Below are positions 11,439 to 22,890 of a DNA stretch of 64,000 nt, one piece after another (within the stretch, counting starts at the first letter, position 1; the number at the start of each line of letters is the position of its first letter). The stretch covers positions 129,832,501-129,896,500 of the forward strand of contig CM032230.1 of assembly GCA_019009955.1 (NCBI GenBank). The letters are read 5' to 3'. A program made the translations under genes and the position numbers. Source of the DNA: Riptortus pedestris. Taxonomy: Eukaryota; Arthropoda; Insecta; Hemiptera; Alydidae. The notes beneath the pieces were generated by a model. The model was not told the origin of the DNA. It searched no databases and saw nothing but the letters and a program-made list of their open reading frames with translations.

Positions 11439-12124
11439 ATCCCTCTCTCCCTCGCACACCCCTACCCATTCAATTTACTCTCTCCGTCTCTATCCATTCA
11501 CTCTTACCCCCTCCCCTCTCTCTCACCCTACCTGTCTTTGCTGGGCACTCCCTTCGTCCTCTTGTTCCCTCGCCCGAAACCCTTCCTTCCCCACTCTCCC
11601 CCTCACCGAGGAGATGGCTCGTGAAAGCAATCTCTCTCATTACTCCATGCGTATCCCCGGGGCTTCAGACCACTTCACATCAGGCACCTCTCTCAAAGCA
11701 AAGCTCGCCCCATTTATCCAAGGCCTCACTTATCACAATCTCTGTTCCATATCTCATTCCGTCTCCCTTCCGCCTCTTAGTTAACACGAGATTATATCTA
11801 AAAGTGTCAGTCACTCCTATTCACTTTCAACCCACTTGCTTCCTTTTCGTTTAATCATTTTTGAAAACATGCGAAAATTCAATGGAGTTCTATATAATCA
11901 TTACATTAACCCACCTACATCCTCTATAAACTAAACCAGCGCAATCTACAGGTTAAAATTGTCGGTGTATCGTCTGATAAGTCTACTAATCGGCGCACAA
12001 GTGCGTAAAACTATCTTGCAATTTGTACTTTCGTATCTCAAGGCGAATAGTGCCTGGATTCTAGCACAGACTTGGTTGACTCTACGAGTACTCTGCTATA
12101 GTTAGCAATGTTACGCATCCATTT
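11435..12124. other. Pyrimidine-rich and unassigned sequence
   Basis: CT- and C-rich DNA with spurious open frames reaches about 11850, followed by ordinary AT-rich DNA. Nothing is recognised. Confidence 0.4.
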
Positions 12125-12225
12125 TAGCAGATTTCCCTATAGCTATTGAGGTTGTACTCATGACGCGATTTTCGAAATTTTTCTTCAAATGTCCTACTGA
12201 CGAAAATGAGGTCCGTTCAAAACTG

Positions 12226-12290
<65 letters not shown>

Positions 12291-13092
12291 GTGTTACCAC
12301 TCTAGCGTTCGCAATTATTGTTTAATCGTTACCAAACTCGACATTTAGTCGTTTTATGTAAAAAGAAAGATCAAGTTTGTTAACGGCTGAAATCGGGGCA
12401 CGGAGAGGAGGGGGTTTAGAGGGGAGAATTTTAGAAAATTCGAAATATCTCCATTACCATACGTCGGATCAAAAAATCGTATAGAACCAATCTTGTTGCA
12501 AATTAAATTTACTATAATTATTTTCATATACATTTATTCACGATCTTGAATATTAACCTAGATATTTGCATTTTTCAGTTTTCAGCCTTCAGCAAACCGC
12601 CACTTTTACTCATGTTACATAAACAATACTCAGATACATAATAAATCGAATTATTCGAAGCTTAAATACCAAAAATTGTATTCAAGAGACCTTTATTATA
12701 CGAGATACATGCAAATATGTCCTGGTCCCCCCCCCTCGTCTTAAGGTTTTGGACTACTAAAATTTGATTGATTGAGATAACAATTATTCTGACTCAGTAT
12801 TAATTACAGTACTAGACATAGTAAATAGTTCTCAATAAAATTAATACTTCATATTTTGATTTATTTCAGTAATTGTTTTTCTTTCCGGTGTGAGGCGGGC
12901 AGACCCGTTTGTTTACATTTCTAACGCTTCCTGCCGACAGGTTATTGAAATTGGCTGAAACATTTCTTATTTCCGTTTGTTTTTATTCACTTAATATTCA
13001 CGGTGGTTTTGTATTACCAGTATGTAGATTTATCTATTACTAAACATCACGAGGGAAATCTGCTTAGTTTACGCAGCCCCAGCGTGACGGAC
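12125..13092 (+). mobile_element. Helentron-like non-autonomous element, long module B
   Basis: The 5' end TAGCAGATTTCCC is followed by a shortened palindrome, then core, (TA)n at 12232-12286, and a long 3' module. That module (GAAACATTTCTTATTTCCGT, GTTTGTTTACATTTCTAACG) is also found at 30604-31549 and 52976-53985. It ends with GAGGGAAATCTGCTTAG, hairpin ACGCAG-CCC-CAGCGT (one mismatch) and GACGGAC at 13092. Confidence 0.9.
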
Positions 13093-13268
13093 TTTATGGT
13101 ACAGGCATAGCTGTTAAGTTCAATTGGTTAACCTTAGACAACTAAATATCAATAACACTACCACCCTTGTAGGTGTAGCAGAAGGGATTTTCACTTGAAA
13201 TTCGTATATCATAATATATCTTGGCATATAGCACTCTTGCAAGTGGCATAAATACCCCTAATAATTTT

Positions 13269-13914
13269 TAGCAGATTTCCCCAAGGGAAATGAGCCATTG
13301 AGGTCGTACTCATGACAGGAATTTCGAAAAATTCCTAAATGTCCATCGATCCTACCCAGGAGATGAGTAAAATAAGGTTCAAACTCGATATTTATACGAT
13401 TCAAGTTCGTTAATGGCTGAAATCGGACCAAAGATGGGGGAGGTTTTAGAAGGGAGAAATTTGGAAAGTCTGATAAAGTACTCTCGGGACGGTGGTCCCC
13501 TACGGAGTTTTCATTCCTGAACAAACTCGATATTTTAACGTTTTATGTAAAAATTAAGATCAAGTTCGTTAATGGCTGAAATCGGACCAGTGGGAAGGGG
13601 GGGGGTTAAAAGGGAGGATTTTCGAAAATTCGAAATATCTCCGTTACTATACGTCGGATCGAAAAATTATGTAGAATCAATCTTATTGCAAATTAAATTT
13701 ACTATAAATAGTGTTTATACATTTGCTCTGTATCTTGAATATTAACCGAGATATTTGCATTTTTCTGTTTTCAGCTTCTGAGATGAGATCGGCTAACTTC
13801 GGGTCTATAGTCGTGAGTTTCCGTCAAGAGCTAGTTCGGGCCGTTCCCGTAACTGTTCGGCTCTCTATTCTGAAATTTCTCTATTGTAAAACTTCACGTG
13901 GGAAATCTGCTTAG
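13269..13914 (+). mobile_element. Chimeric, 3'-truncated Helentron-like element, module D
   Basis: The 5' end is intact (TAGCAGATTTCCCC). The central core is duplicated: the phrase around GTTCGTTAATGGCTGAAATC occurs at about 13407 and again at about 13566, and a foreign stretch (about 13478-13520) lies between. The (TA)n tract is missing. The 3' end stops after GGGAAATCTGCTTAGTT, so the terminal hairpin is lost. It looks like recombination or template switching between copies. Confidence 0.75.
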
Positions 13915-14136
13915 TTGATTGATGTTGTTTATGAGTTCATTGTGAAAAGTAATGAAGCATTGGGAAAATTTATTTATGAATTGACCAAAGTACATGCTAA
14001 TTCATATAATTAATTTCTTAATTAATATAAGTAATTTGAACTATATTTATACCATTTGTAACAGCATTATAAATAAATATTTTTTGATACTCGTTATTTT
14101 TTTAAAATGTATTATAATAATATTTATGATTGTTTT
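13915..14136. other. AT-rich spacer
   Basis: AT-rich DNA between two Helentron copies; nothing is recognised. Confidence 0.5.
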
Positions 14137-14260
14137 TAGCAGATTTCCCTTAAGGGAAATCAGCTATTGAGGTCGTACTCATGACGCGAGTTTCGAAAAA
14201 TTTCTTCAAATGTCCATCGATCCTACCCAGGAGATGACGAAAATGAGGTCCGTTCAAAAT

Positions 14261-14321
<61 letters not shown>

Positions 14322-14804
14322 CTGTTAACGCTCTAGCGGTCGCAATTTTTGTTTCATCGTTACCAAACTCGGAATTTAATCGTTTTATGTAAAAAGGAAG
14401 ATCAAGTTCGTTAATGGCTGAAATCGGACCAGTGGGAGAGGGGGTTTAGAGGGGGATTTTCGGAAAAATCGAAATATCTCCATTATTATGCGTCGGATCG
14501 AAACATTGTATAAAATCCTTCTTATTGCAAATTAAATTTACTACAAATATTGTTCTATACATTTATTCTGTATCTTGAATATTAACCGAGATATTTGCAT
14601 TTGTATTCTGCATTGGTCGGTTGGAGTGAGTTGCTTGGTTCTTTCCGAAGAGAGCTCTGGCGGCCGTTTTCGTAACTATTCGTCCCTCGTGTATAAGTTT
14701 AGTGATCCCTTACTACTTACTACACTTGTTATTGGGCAGATTTCTCTATTGTAAAACTTCACGTGGGAAATCTGCTTAATTTACGCAGCCCCTGCGTGAC
14801 GGAC
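14137..14804 (+). mobile_element. Helentron-like non-autonomous element, module A
   Basis: All hallmarks are present: 5' palindrome (14137-14166), (TA)n at about 14264-14317, the GCTCTAGCGGTCGC core phrase, an internal GCAGATTTC arm, GGGAAATCTGCT, hairpin and GACGGAC ending at 14804, with T-rich flanks on both sides. Confidence 0.93.
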
Positions 14805-15019
14805 TTTTAATGTTTGGATGAAGTATGAAATTTGAATAATTGTTGACATGAAGTCTAGCTTAATCACTTTGTAGTTTTGAGCAAACTACTAATGCTCTTT
14901 ATTATCTTAGTTGTTATACATGCTGTGTTGTTTATAAATTTTAATGTAGGTCATAAGGTTACAAATTATTGACATTATGTTCAATTAGTGTCTTTAGTAT
15001 TCTTGAAAATTAAGACTAA

Positions 15020-15647
15020 AAAAAAATTTGGAAAAATAAGAATATATATCCGTTGTTATAAGTCGGTGCGAAGAATTGTATGGGTTATATCATATTGCAA
15101 CGCTCTATAAAACTCATATTTAGTGTCCTGTAAATGTTGTTACATATGTTTTTCCACTATCTCGATTATTTCTTCCTCTTCAGAGAGATTTTCCTATGCG
15201 AGATATATGCAATTATGCAGTAAGATGACTTCATGAATTAAGAATTTCAAGTAGTAAATCGAAAGTGTGTATTTGATACATACTCAATATTTAACCGTGT
15301 AATCCAACTGTAATGTTAATGTTCGTTAAAGGCTGAAATTGGACCAGAAATTGGGGGTTCAGAGGGGGAAGGGGTCAAAATACCAAAATCTCCTTTGGTG
15401 TCTGAGCAAAATATTCTATAGAACCAATTTTGTTAAGCTGTTGACGCATTACAATTCTTGCTCTATACATTTATCCGTAACTCATATATTAAGAGAGTTA
15501 TTCGTATTTTCTAGTTTTAAACCTTCTGTAAACGACCACATCAACTCAACGGAATTTTAATAGAAATAAAAAGTATAGAGGAAAATAGTGGGACGCTCCA
15601 TTGCGTGGGAAATCTGCTTAGTTTACGCAGCTCATGCGAGATGGGCT
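15020..15647 (+). mobile_element. Degenerate Helentron-like copy
   Basis: Scattered core matches (CGTTGTTATAAGTCGG near 15051; GTTCGTTAAAGGCTGAAATT near 15323) lead to a decayed 3' end at 15605-15647. There GTGGGAAATCTGCTTAG and ACGCAG survive, but the hairpin partner and tail have changed. It has no visible 5' end and belongs with the diverged copy at 1928-2261. Confidence 0.55.
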
Positions 15648-16324
15648 TTCACTTCTTCTGGCACACCGTATTACTATAACATACCGTTTGATTCTGATGT
15701 TGACTTCTTTGGCTGGTTTTCATACGCAGACGACCGTAGAAGCCTTAACGTCATTGGATACCCAAAGTAAATCTTTGGCAAATACTTTGCTACTTTTTGT
15801 CATTTCCTTCTAGATCCTTAGCTGGAATTTGAGTTCAACATCCTAATAGCACATGAAAAATAAATATTCCGTAGAAATAACCATTCCAGACCTGCTGAAT
15901 AATTCCGGACCATTGCGGCGCAATTTCCATGGCATATACAAAACACGAGCAGGCCCTTTTGTGGCCGCCCAGGCAGAGCGAGCGGTCAGATTCTTTAAGA
16001 GAGACGCGAAAATTCCCGGATTTGAATGCAGCGGCAGCATCTCCCGGCAATTACCATAAACGAAATGGAAATCCTTCCATGGCTGGAGAAATTAATTTGC
16101 TCATTTAAAATTCAAGCGGTGTGTATATGTAGACATGACACGGGGTTTAATATGGAAGGACTTTTGCTGTCGGCACTCGTCCCCTGTGCCTCTCTTATTC
16201 ATGGGCCGGAGGGAGGGAGGGAGGGAGGGAGGGAGGTCTCTCTAGAGATGTCAATATCTGTTCACACTGCACCACTTCTCTCTAGAGCCAGTATAAACAC
16301 ATAGCACTCCTCTAGCACTTTCTA
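15648..16324. other. Unassigned region with a (GGGA)n tract
   Basis: A short (GGGA)n repeat lies at 16208-16236. Overlapping short frames on both strands around 15850-16050 show no recognisable domain. Confidence 0.4.
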
Positions 16325-18105
16325 TGGGGGCTCATGTTCACACCAGGATAGAGGTAGTTATCCATTCAAACTCACACCAGGTAGGTGGGACCCTGTTCCT
16401 TATAACTCACACCAGAGATGTAGAAGCTATTCCTTCAAACTCACACCAGGATAATGGGAACTGTTACTTGAAAGTCATGCCAGGATATTAGAAGCAATCG
16501 CTTCAAACTCACACGAGGATAGAGGAGCTATCTCTTTAAACTCACACCGGGTTGTGGGACCTGTTCCTTCTAACTCACACCAGGAAAGTAGAAGCTATTC
16601 CTTCAAACTCACACCAGGATTATGGGAACTGTTACTTCAAAGTCATGCCTGGATATTAGAAGCAATCTCTTCAAACTCACACGAGGATAAGAGGAGCTAT
16701 CTCTTTAAACACTCACCAGGTTAATAGGACCTGTTCCTTTTAACTCACACCAGGATTGTAGGAAAAATACACGTCAAACTCAAGTTAGGATAGTAAGTGC
16801 TATGTAATCAAACTCCCACCAGGATATTAGGAGCTATCTCTCCAAACCCACGCCAGGATAGTAGGAGCTATCTCTCCAAACCCGCGCCAGGATAGTAGGA
16901 GCTATGTAATCAAACTCCTGCCAGGATATTAGGAGCTATCTCTCCAAACCCACGCTAGGATAGTAGGAAAAATACTCGTTAAACTCAAACTAGGATAGTA
17001 AGAGGTATGTAATCAAACTCCTGCCAGGATATTAGGAGCTATCTCTCCAAACCCACGCCAGGATAGTAGGAAAAATATACGTTAAACTCAAACTAGGATA
17101 GTAAGAGCTATGTAATCAAACTCCTGCCAGGATATTAGGAGCTATCTCTCCAAACCCACGCCAGGATAGTAGGAGCTATCTCTCCAAACCCACGCCAGGG
17201 TAGTAGGAGCTATCTTTTCTTGTTAATGCCATAAAATTAGGAGGTATCTCTTCAAACTCACGCCAGAGCTTAGGAGCTATCCATTCTCATTCACGCTAGA
17301 GTAGTAGGAGCTATCTCTTCAAACTCACGCCAGAGCTGTTGGAGCTATCCATTCTCATTCACGCCAGAGTAGTAGGAGCTATCTCTTCAAACTCACGCCA
17401 GAGCTGTAGGAGCTATCCATTCTCATTCACGCCAGAGTAGCAAGAGCTATCTCTTCAAACTCACGCCAGAGATGTAGGAGCTATCCATATACACAACAGT
17501 CAAGAGTAGTTGGAGCGCTCTTTTCAACTCCACGCCAGGGCTGTAGGAGCTATCCATTCTCGTTCATGCCAGAATATTAGGAGGTATCTCTCCAAACCCA
17601 CGCCAGGATAGTAGGAGCTATGTAACCAAACTCCTGCCAGGATATTAGGAGCTATCTCTCCAAACCCACGCAACGATAGTAGGAGCTATGTAATCAAACT
17701 CCTGCCAGGATATTAGGAGCTATCTCTCCAAACCCACGCCAGGATAGTAGGAGCTATCTATTCTTGTTCATGCCAGAGAATTAGGAGGTATCTCTTCAAA
17801 CTCACGCCAGGGCTGTAGGAGCTATCCATTCTCATTCACGCCATAGTAGCAACAGCTATCTCTTCAAACTCACGCCAGAGATGTAGGGAGCTATCCATAC
17901 ACACCACACTCAAGAGTAGTTTGAGCTCTCTTTTCAACTCCATGCCAGGGTAGTAGGAGCTATCTATTCTCGTTCATGCCAGAGTATTAGGAGCTACCTT
18001 TTCATACACACACCTGGATAATAGGAGCTATCTCTTCAAACTCACACTTGGCTAGGTAGAGCTATCATTTCCAACTCTCGCCAGTATATTAGACTCACAC
18101 CATCA
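16325..18105 (+). repeat. Minisatellite of about 34 bp units
   Basis: Roughly 50 tandem, diverged units share GGAGCTATCTCT, CAAACTCACGCCAG and TAGTAGGAGCTATC. Unit variants cluster: ACACCAGG types on the left, GCCAGGATA types in the middle, and alternating CTCATTCACGCCAGAG and CAAACTCACGCCAGAG units on the right. The alternation gives a dimer period of about 68 bp. There is no continuous open frame, so it is non-coding. It ends just before a Helentron 3' terminus. Confidence 0.93.
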
Positions 18106-18114
18106 TCACAAAAA

Positions 18115-18842
18115 GTCCGTCACGCAGGGGCTGCGTAAACTAAGCAGATTTCCCACGTGAAGTTTTACAATAGAGAAATCTGCCTAATAACAACTGTAGT
18201 AGTAAGAAACCTCTAAACCTAAAACATTATTTAGGGCGTAATAACCCAGAAGTTTCTAGCCCCAAAAAACAGTTAACCTAACCTCTAAACCTATTCACGA
18301 CGGACGAATAGTTATGGAAATGGCCACCAGAGCTCTCGCCGGAAAGTCCGAACATGCAGATTACAAATGCAAATATCTCGGTTAATATTCAAGATAGAGA
18401 ATAAATGCATAAACAATATTTATAGTAAATTTAATTTCCAATAAGATTGGTTCTATAAAAGTTTTCGATCCGATGCATAATAACGGAGATATTTCGAATT
18501 TTTGAAAATCTCCCCTCTAAACCCCCCTCCCACTGGTCCGATTTCAGCCGTTAACAAACTTGATCTTCCTTTTTACATAAAACGGTTAAATACCGAGTTT
18601 GGTGACGATTAAACAAAAATTGCGACCGCTAGAGTGTTAACAGACAAATATATAGATATATATATATAGATATATATATATATATATATATAGTTATAGA
18701 TATAGATATATATATACAGTTTTGAACGGACCTCATTTTCGTCATCTACTAAGTAGGATCGATGGACATTTGAAGAAATTTTTCGAAAATTCCGTCATGA
18801 GTACGACCTCAATAGCTGATTTCCCTTAAGGGAAATCTGCTA
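18115..18842 (-). mobile_element. Helentron-like non-autonomous element, module A
   Basis: On the minus strand the element runs from AGCAGATTTCCC at 18842 to the terminal tail (GTCCGTC at 18115 as read on plus). It includes the 6-bp hairpin, the GCAGATTTC/GAAATCTGC inverted pair and an extra insert of about 100 bp with CCTCTAAACCTA repeats. The microsatellite is TA interrupted by TAGA units (18648-18715). Confidence 0.93.
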
Positions 18843-19469
18843 AAACCTGCTTTATATGATTTCTATGGTTCCATCTTGTATCGGAAAGCCTGAAGCAACT
18901 TCTATCGCGCCCAGTTGCCAACCAGATCTGAGGTGATGATTACAATTTCAATGTCATCTACAATGTTACGGTTTAGTCATATACAGTTTTCAGAAGGGAT
19001 GGATTAGAGAGATCGAGGCCAAAAGCACATTTATTTATGTGTTCTGACCTAAGCCCGCCCTGAGGATGTAGTACCCAGATAAGCCACAAACACTAATAGA
19101 GTATGCACGCGAGAACTTGCCCCCGACAAACTTCACGGGTTCATTTCACATCACTTCAAGAATCCGAATTTTAACCCTCCTACGCTTCATTTACATTAAA
19201 TTTCGTAATCCCTCCCCTCTTTCAAACCTAAAATACTTATTTATTTATTTTATTTACGAAAATTATTCGCAATCAAGATTGGCCATCTTAATGTTTTCCA
19301 GTCATTCCACTATACCTTTACTTTAAATTTCCTTTTTCTAGCTTCGAAATCGACCATGGCCTGAAATAATAGTTCTTGCCAACGAAGCTCAAAATTAACT
19401 ACGGGTTTTATGAGTTCCAGAAAAAAAAATAAGAGATAGCCGTAAAATACAATTCCCTACTCCAAACCT
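18843..19469. other. Unassigned spacer
   Basis: Nothing is recognised. A TTAACCCTCC string near 19160 resembles a piggyBac end but has no partner. Confidence 0.4.
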
Positions 19470-20841
19470 ATATATATATAAAATTGTAACCTCTGTCTGT
19501 ACATTGATTTTTTTCGCGAAATTTCACGATAACTTTTCGTTTCACACGTCATAGACACCATTACTGCATTTTGTTTCTTTGGTGTCTGTTTGTTTGTTTA
19601 TTTGTTTGTTTGTTACCTTTTCACGCATAAACGGCTGAACCGAATTTTATGAAACTTGGTATGTATATTACTACTAGCCCAACTTAGACTTTAGACTATA
19701 CTAACATTCTCTAAGACGAACAGGAGTGGGGGTTTTAAGGGAGGCCTGAAATTAAATTAGCGATATTTTGTTTCCTAATGCTTTTTCAGAAAATATGCCC
19801 ATAACAAAAGTTGTTTATTTTGTAATTTAAAGTAACTTTTGTTATATATACTTTTTTCTTATAACGAATTATAAACGAGATATACGCTAAAACCTATTGC
19901 AGAAGTGAACAATTTTATTTGGGACAAAAGACCCAACCGAAATAAATAAAACTCGGTATGTGTATTAGTACTAACGCTTTCATTATAACAAGCTATACCA
20001 ACATTTCTAGGGATGGGCAGGAGTGGGGGTTGTAAGGGAGGCCTGAATTTAAAAATAGCGGTATTTCGTTTTCTATTTATTTTTCGGCAAATATGAACAT
20101 AACAAAAGTTGTTTATTTTGTTATTAAGAGTAACTTTTGCTATATACACTTTTTTCTTATACCGAATTATAAACGAGATATACAAAAAAAAATAAAGCGG
20201 GAGCCGACAGTTTTATTGGGATCTAGCAATAGTTCGGAACTAAACAAAACTCCGTATGTGAATTAGCTCGAACTCCGTCATGATAATAAGCTATATTAAA
20301 ATTTTTAGGTTAGAACGGGAGTGGGGGTTATAAGGGAGGCCTGAAATAAAAAATCGTGATATTTCATTGTCTATTTGTTTTTTGACAAAAAAGCAAATAA
20401 CAAAAGTTGTTAACTTTGTTATTTAGATTAACTTTTGTTTTATACATTTCTCCAGGAACAATGTGTGGAGCAAGTAATTTGCGTAGAAATATTGATAAGC
20501 TCAACAATTCATTCTAATTTGAACTATGAGGTACCTCACCTTGAAAAATTAATTCGAATCTATGTTAATATTTTTCCTTAGTAACTGAAATCTATGCATT
20601 ATGCACAGGAGACGGGAAATATGGCAATATAACAAAATATGAAATATGACAATTTGGAGGATAGTCAAGACTTACATAAAAAATTAATTTTATTATTAAC
20701 AAATGCCAACAACGGATATTAGCCCTAAACACTGGGACGGGTAAATGTCAAAATATTGTGCAAAGTAAAGTTTTGCCAAAAAAATACCATGACCATTCAG
20801 CCTCAAATGAATTCCCGGGCGAAGCCGGGTATCTGAGTTAG
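19470..20841 (+). mobile_element. Canonical Helitron-like non-autonomous element
   Basis: The 5' side CTATATATATATAAAATTGT is followed by TTTCGCGAAATTTCACGA and a (TGTT)n-like stretch (19590-19612). It has three to four internal units of about 280-300 bp. The 3' hairpin CCCGGGCGAAGCCGGG is followed by TATCTGAGTTAG, so the conserved CTAG has mutated to TTAG. There is no coding capacity. It shows the same architecture as 7851-8987. Confidence 0.85.
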
Positions 20842-20900
20842 TAATAAATAAGATAAGGGGGGGGGCTCCGAATCTATGTCTGACCATACTAAAAATGAAA

Positions 20901-20940
20901 GTCCGTCAAGCAGCTCCAGGGTCAACTAAGCAGATTTCGC
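20901..20940 (-). mobile_element. Helentron 3' terminus fragment
   Basis: Only the terminal tail, a degraded hairpin and the GCAGATTTC motif are present. The rest of the element is absent. Confidence 0.5.
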
Positions 20941-20944
20941 TCCG

Positions 20945-21417
20945 ACTGGAATACGTTGATGACCTCATCTCGCCATCTATTATCTATTTCTTCCGCATTA
21001 AGAATCCCCTGTAAAGAGACATAAAGATTTGTGATGGGCGATGGAGGTCTATCATCAATGGATAGAGAAGAAGGTTTACCACATCTACCCATAATTAGTC
21101 TTTTATTAAATACAGAGTATTTTCGGGGTAACCCGCCAGTGCATTATCAACAGTGCTTACTGACATAACAAAAACATTTATATAAAAACAATGATCAATC
21201 AATCAAAAGAGTTTCTTCATAAAACATCCATTTTTATTTAGGCATCTATCGAATAGTTTTAAACATTTTCCTGAAAGCATAATATGGAAAGTACCCCCCC
21301 CCCCTTCATTTTATTTATTCCCAACAACAAAAATAATGCAGTATAATAAGTAGCTTAATTTCTTAATTAACTCAAATTAATATTTTATTGGGTTATCTTT
21401 TTATTAATTTTGCGTTT
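20945..21417. other. Unassigned spacer
   Basis: Nothing is recognised with confidence. There is a poly-C run near 21295-21304. The phrase around 21122-21160 (GGGGTAACCC, ATCAACAGTGC) loosely resembles the Penelope-type end motif at 57.03 kb but lacks its core. Confidence 0.35.
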
Positions 21418-22014
21418 TAGCAGATTCCCCTTAATGACTATTGAGATCGTACTCATTACGCTATTTTCGACTTTTTTTTTTCAAATGTCTATCGATCGGA
21501 GATGCCAAAAATGAGGTCTTTTCAAAATTATATATAGTCTGTAACCGCTCTAGCGGTCACATATTTTTCTTAATGTTATCAAATGATATATAATCGTTTT
21601 ATTTCAAAATAAAGATCAAGTTCGTTAACGGCTAAAATTGGACCATGGGGAGGGGAGGGGGTATAGAGGAGAAGAATTTAGAAAATTCTTAATATCTCCT
21701 TTATTATGCATCAGATCGAAAAATCGTATAGAATCAATCTTATCACAAATGTAATGTTCTATAAATTTTGTTTGTAAAATTATTCACTATCATGATTATT
21801 AACCGAGATATTTGCATTTTTTAGTTTTTGGCTGTCAGTAAACCCCACTCCTACTCATCTCATATTAACAATATGCTATTATGTTATGAAGCACTTTATT
21901 TGAAGCCTAAATACCAAATATTATTATCATTGTACTATTAAATTTTGAGATAAATGCAAATACTTAACGCACGTGAGAAATCTGCTTAGTTTACACAGCC
22001 CCTGCGTGAAGGAC
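21418..22014 (+). mobile_element. Helentron-like non-autonomous element, module E
   Basis: Starts TAGCAGATTCCCCTTAATG, with a damaged palindrome. It has a very short TATATA tract, core phrases, and a 3' module with AACAATATGCTATTATGTTA shared with 39388-40070 and 54700-55260. It ends with GTGAGAAATCTGCTTAG, hairpin (one mismatch) and GAAGGAC at 22014. Confidence 0.85.
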
Positions 22015-22312
22015 TCTTGATTTCTTTGAAACTTTCATTGCTCATGTGTATTATTTGTATGTTTGATTTTTTATTGTTTTCTTTTTCTTCAATTTTTATT
22101 TATTTTTCAACAAAAAAATAATAAACATGATTTCTTTTATTCAAAATCATTAAGTATAATTAACATACACGTTATATACTACAATAATTGTGTGATGCAT
22201 CTAGTGAATAAAGTTGCATGGGTAATGTGCAAAGGAAAATTAGAATATATATGATTTTGAGCGAACCTCATTTTCGTCATTTACTACTGCAAGTGCATTA
22301 ACACACTGTAGT

Positions 22313-22391
<79 letters not shown>
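22313..22391. repeat. (TA)n microsatellite
   Basis: About 78 bp of pure TA repeats abut the CTAG terminus of a minus-strand Helitron. Confidence 0.97.
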
Positions 22392-22392
<1 letters not shown>

Positions 22393-22890
22393 TAGCTAAG
22401 GTACCCGGCTTCGCTCGGGAAATCATTTGAGGCAGAATGATAATAGTATTTTTTTTTTTTTTTTGAGCAAGGCTTCAATGTTTACTACACTTCCCGTCTG
22501 GGCGCATTGTTTTCCCGTGAGGGTCAGGCAGGCGACGTATAGATGAGAAATATTAATTTTGTAGAATAAATAAAAATGTGTTCCTAATCTATCCCTCTCC
22601 ACTTTTCCAACTCACCTTTTTGAATACTTCAAACCATAATCGTGGATAGCATTTATTACAATTAAATATCCTCTATAATGAAACTTATTCCCTGTCAAAA
22701 ACCAATCCGAGCACATATAGTTTAAACATAGTTTTGTACATTAGATTATATTCGTAATAGTAGAGCTCAGTGGAAATCATTTCACAGGAAATAAATTAAC
22801 TCAATTAACTGTTTAGGCTCCGGCCTCCTTCCGCTCCAGCATCTCCATAGTTTTCCTTAAAATATTGATTCAAAGTATTATTTTATTATT
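22392..22890 (-). mobile_element. Helitron-like 3' portion
   Basis: Read on the minus strand it ends with the hairpin CCCGAGCGAAGCCGGG, then TACCTTAGCTAG and T. The interior (GGCAGGCGACGTATAG, CCTCCTTCCGCTCC) differs from the other copies, so it is a distinct subfamily or recombinant. A second Helitron interior begins at about 22891 without its own terminus. Confidence 0.75.

Noticed and set aside
11287..11784. Open frame of 165 codons
   Set aside because: It spans the (CT)n tract and pyrimidine-rich DNA, giving Ser/Leu/Pro repeats in all frames. No domain or start context.
16325..18105. CRISPR-like array
   Set aside because: The units are contiguous, imperfect tandem repeats without unique spacers of even length, in a eukaryotic context.
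19159..19175. Possible piggyBac left end (TTAACCCTCC)
   Set aside because: There is no inverted partner with TTAA nearby and no match beyond the first ten bases.
21120..21165. Third hammerhead-like motif (minus strand)
   Set aside because: A GGGTTACCC hairpin before CGAAAA resembles the other two, but the CTGANGA core is absent.
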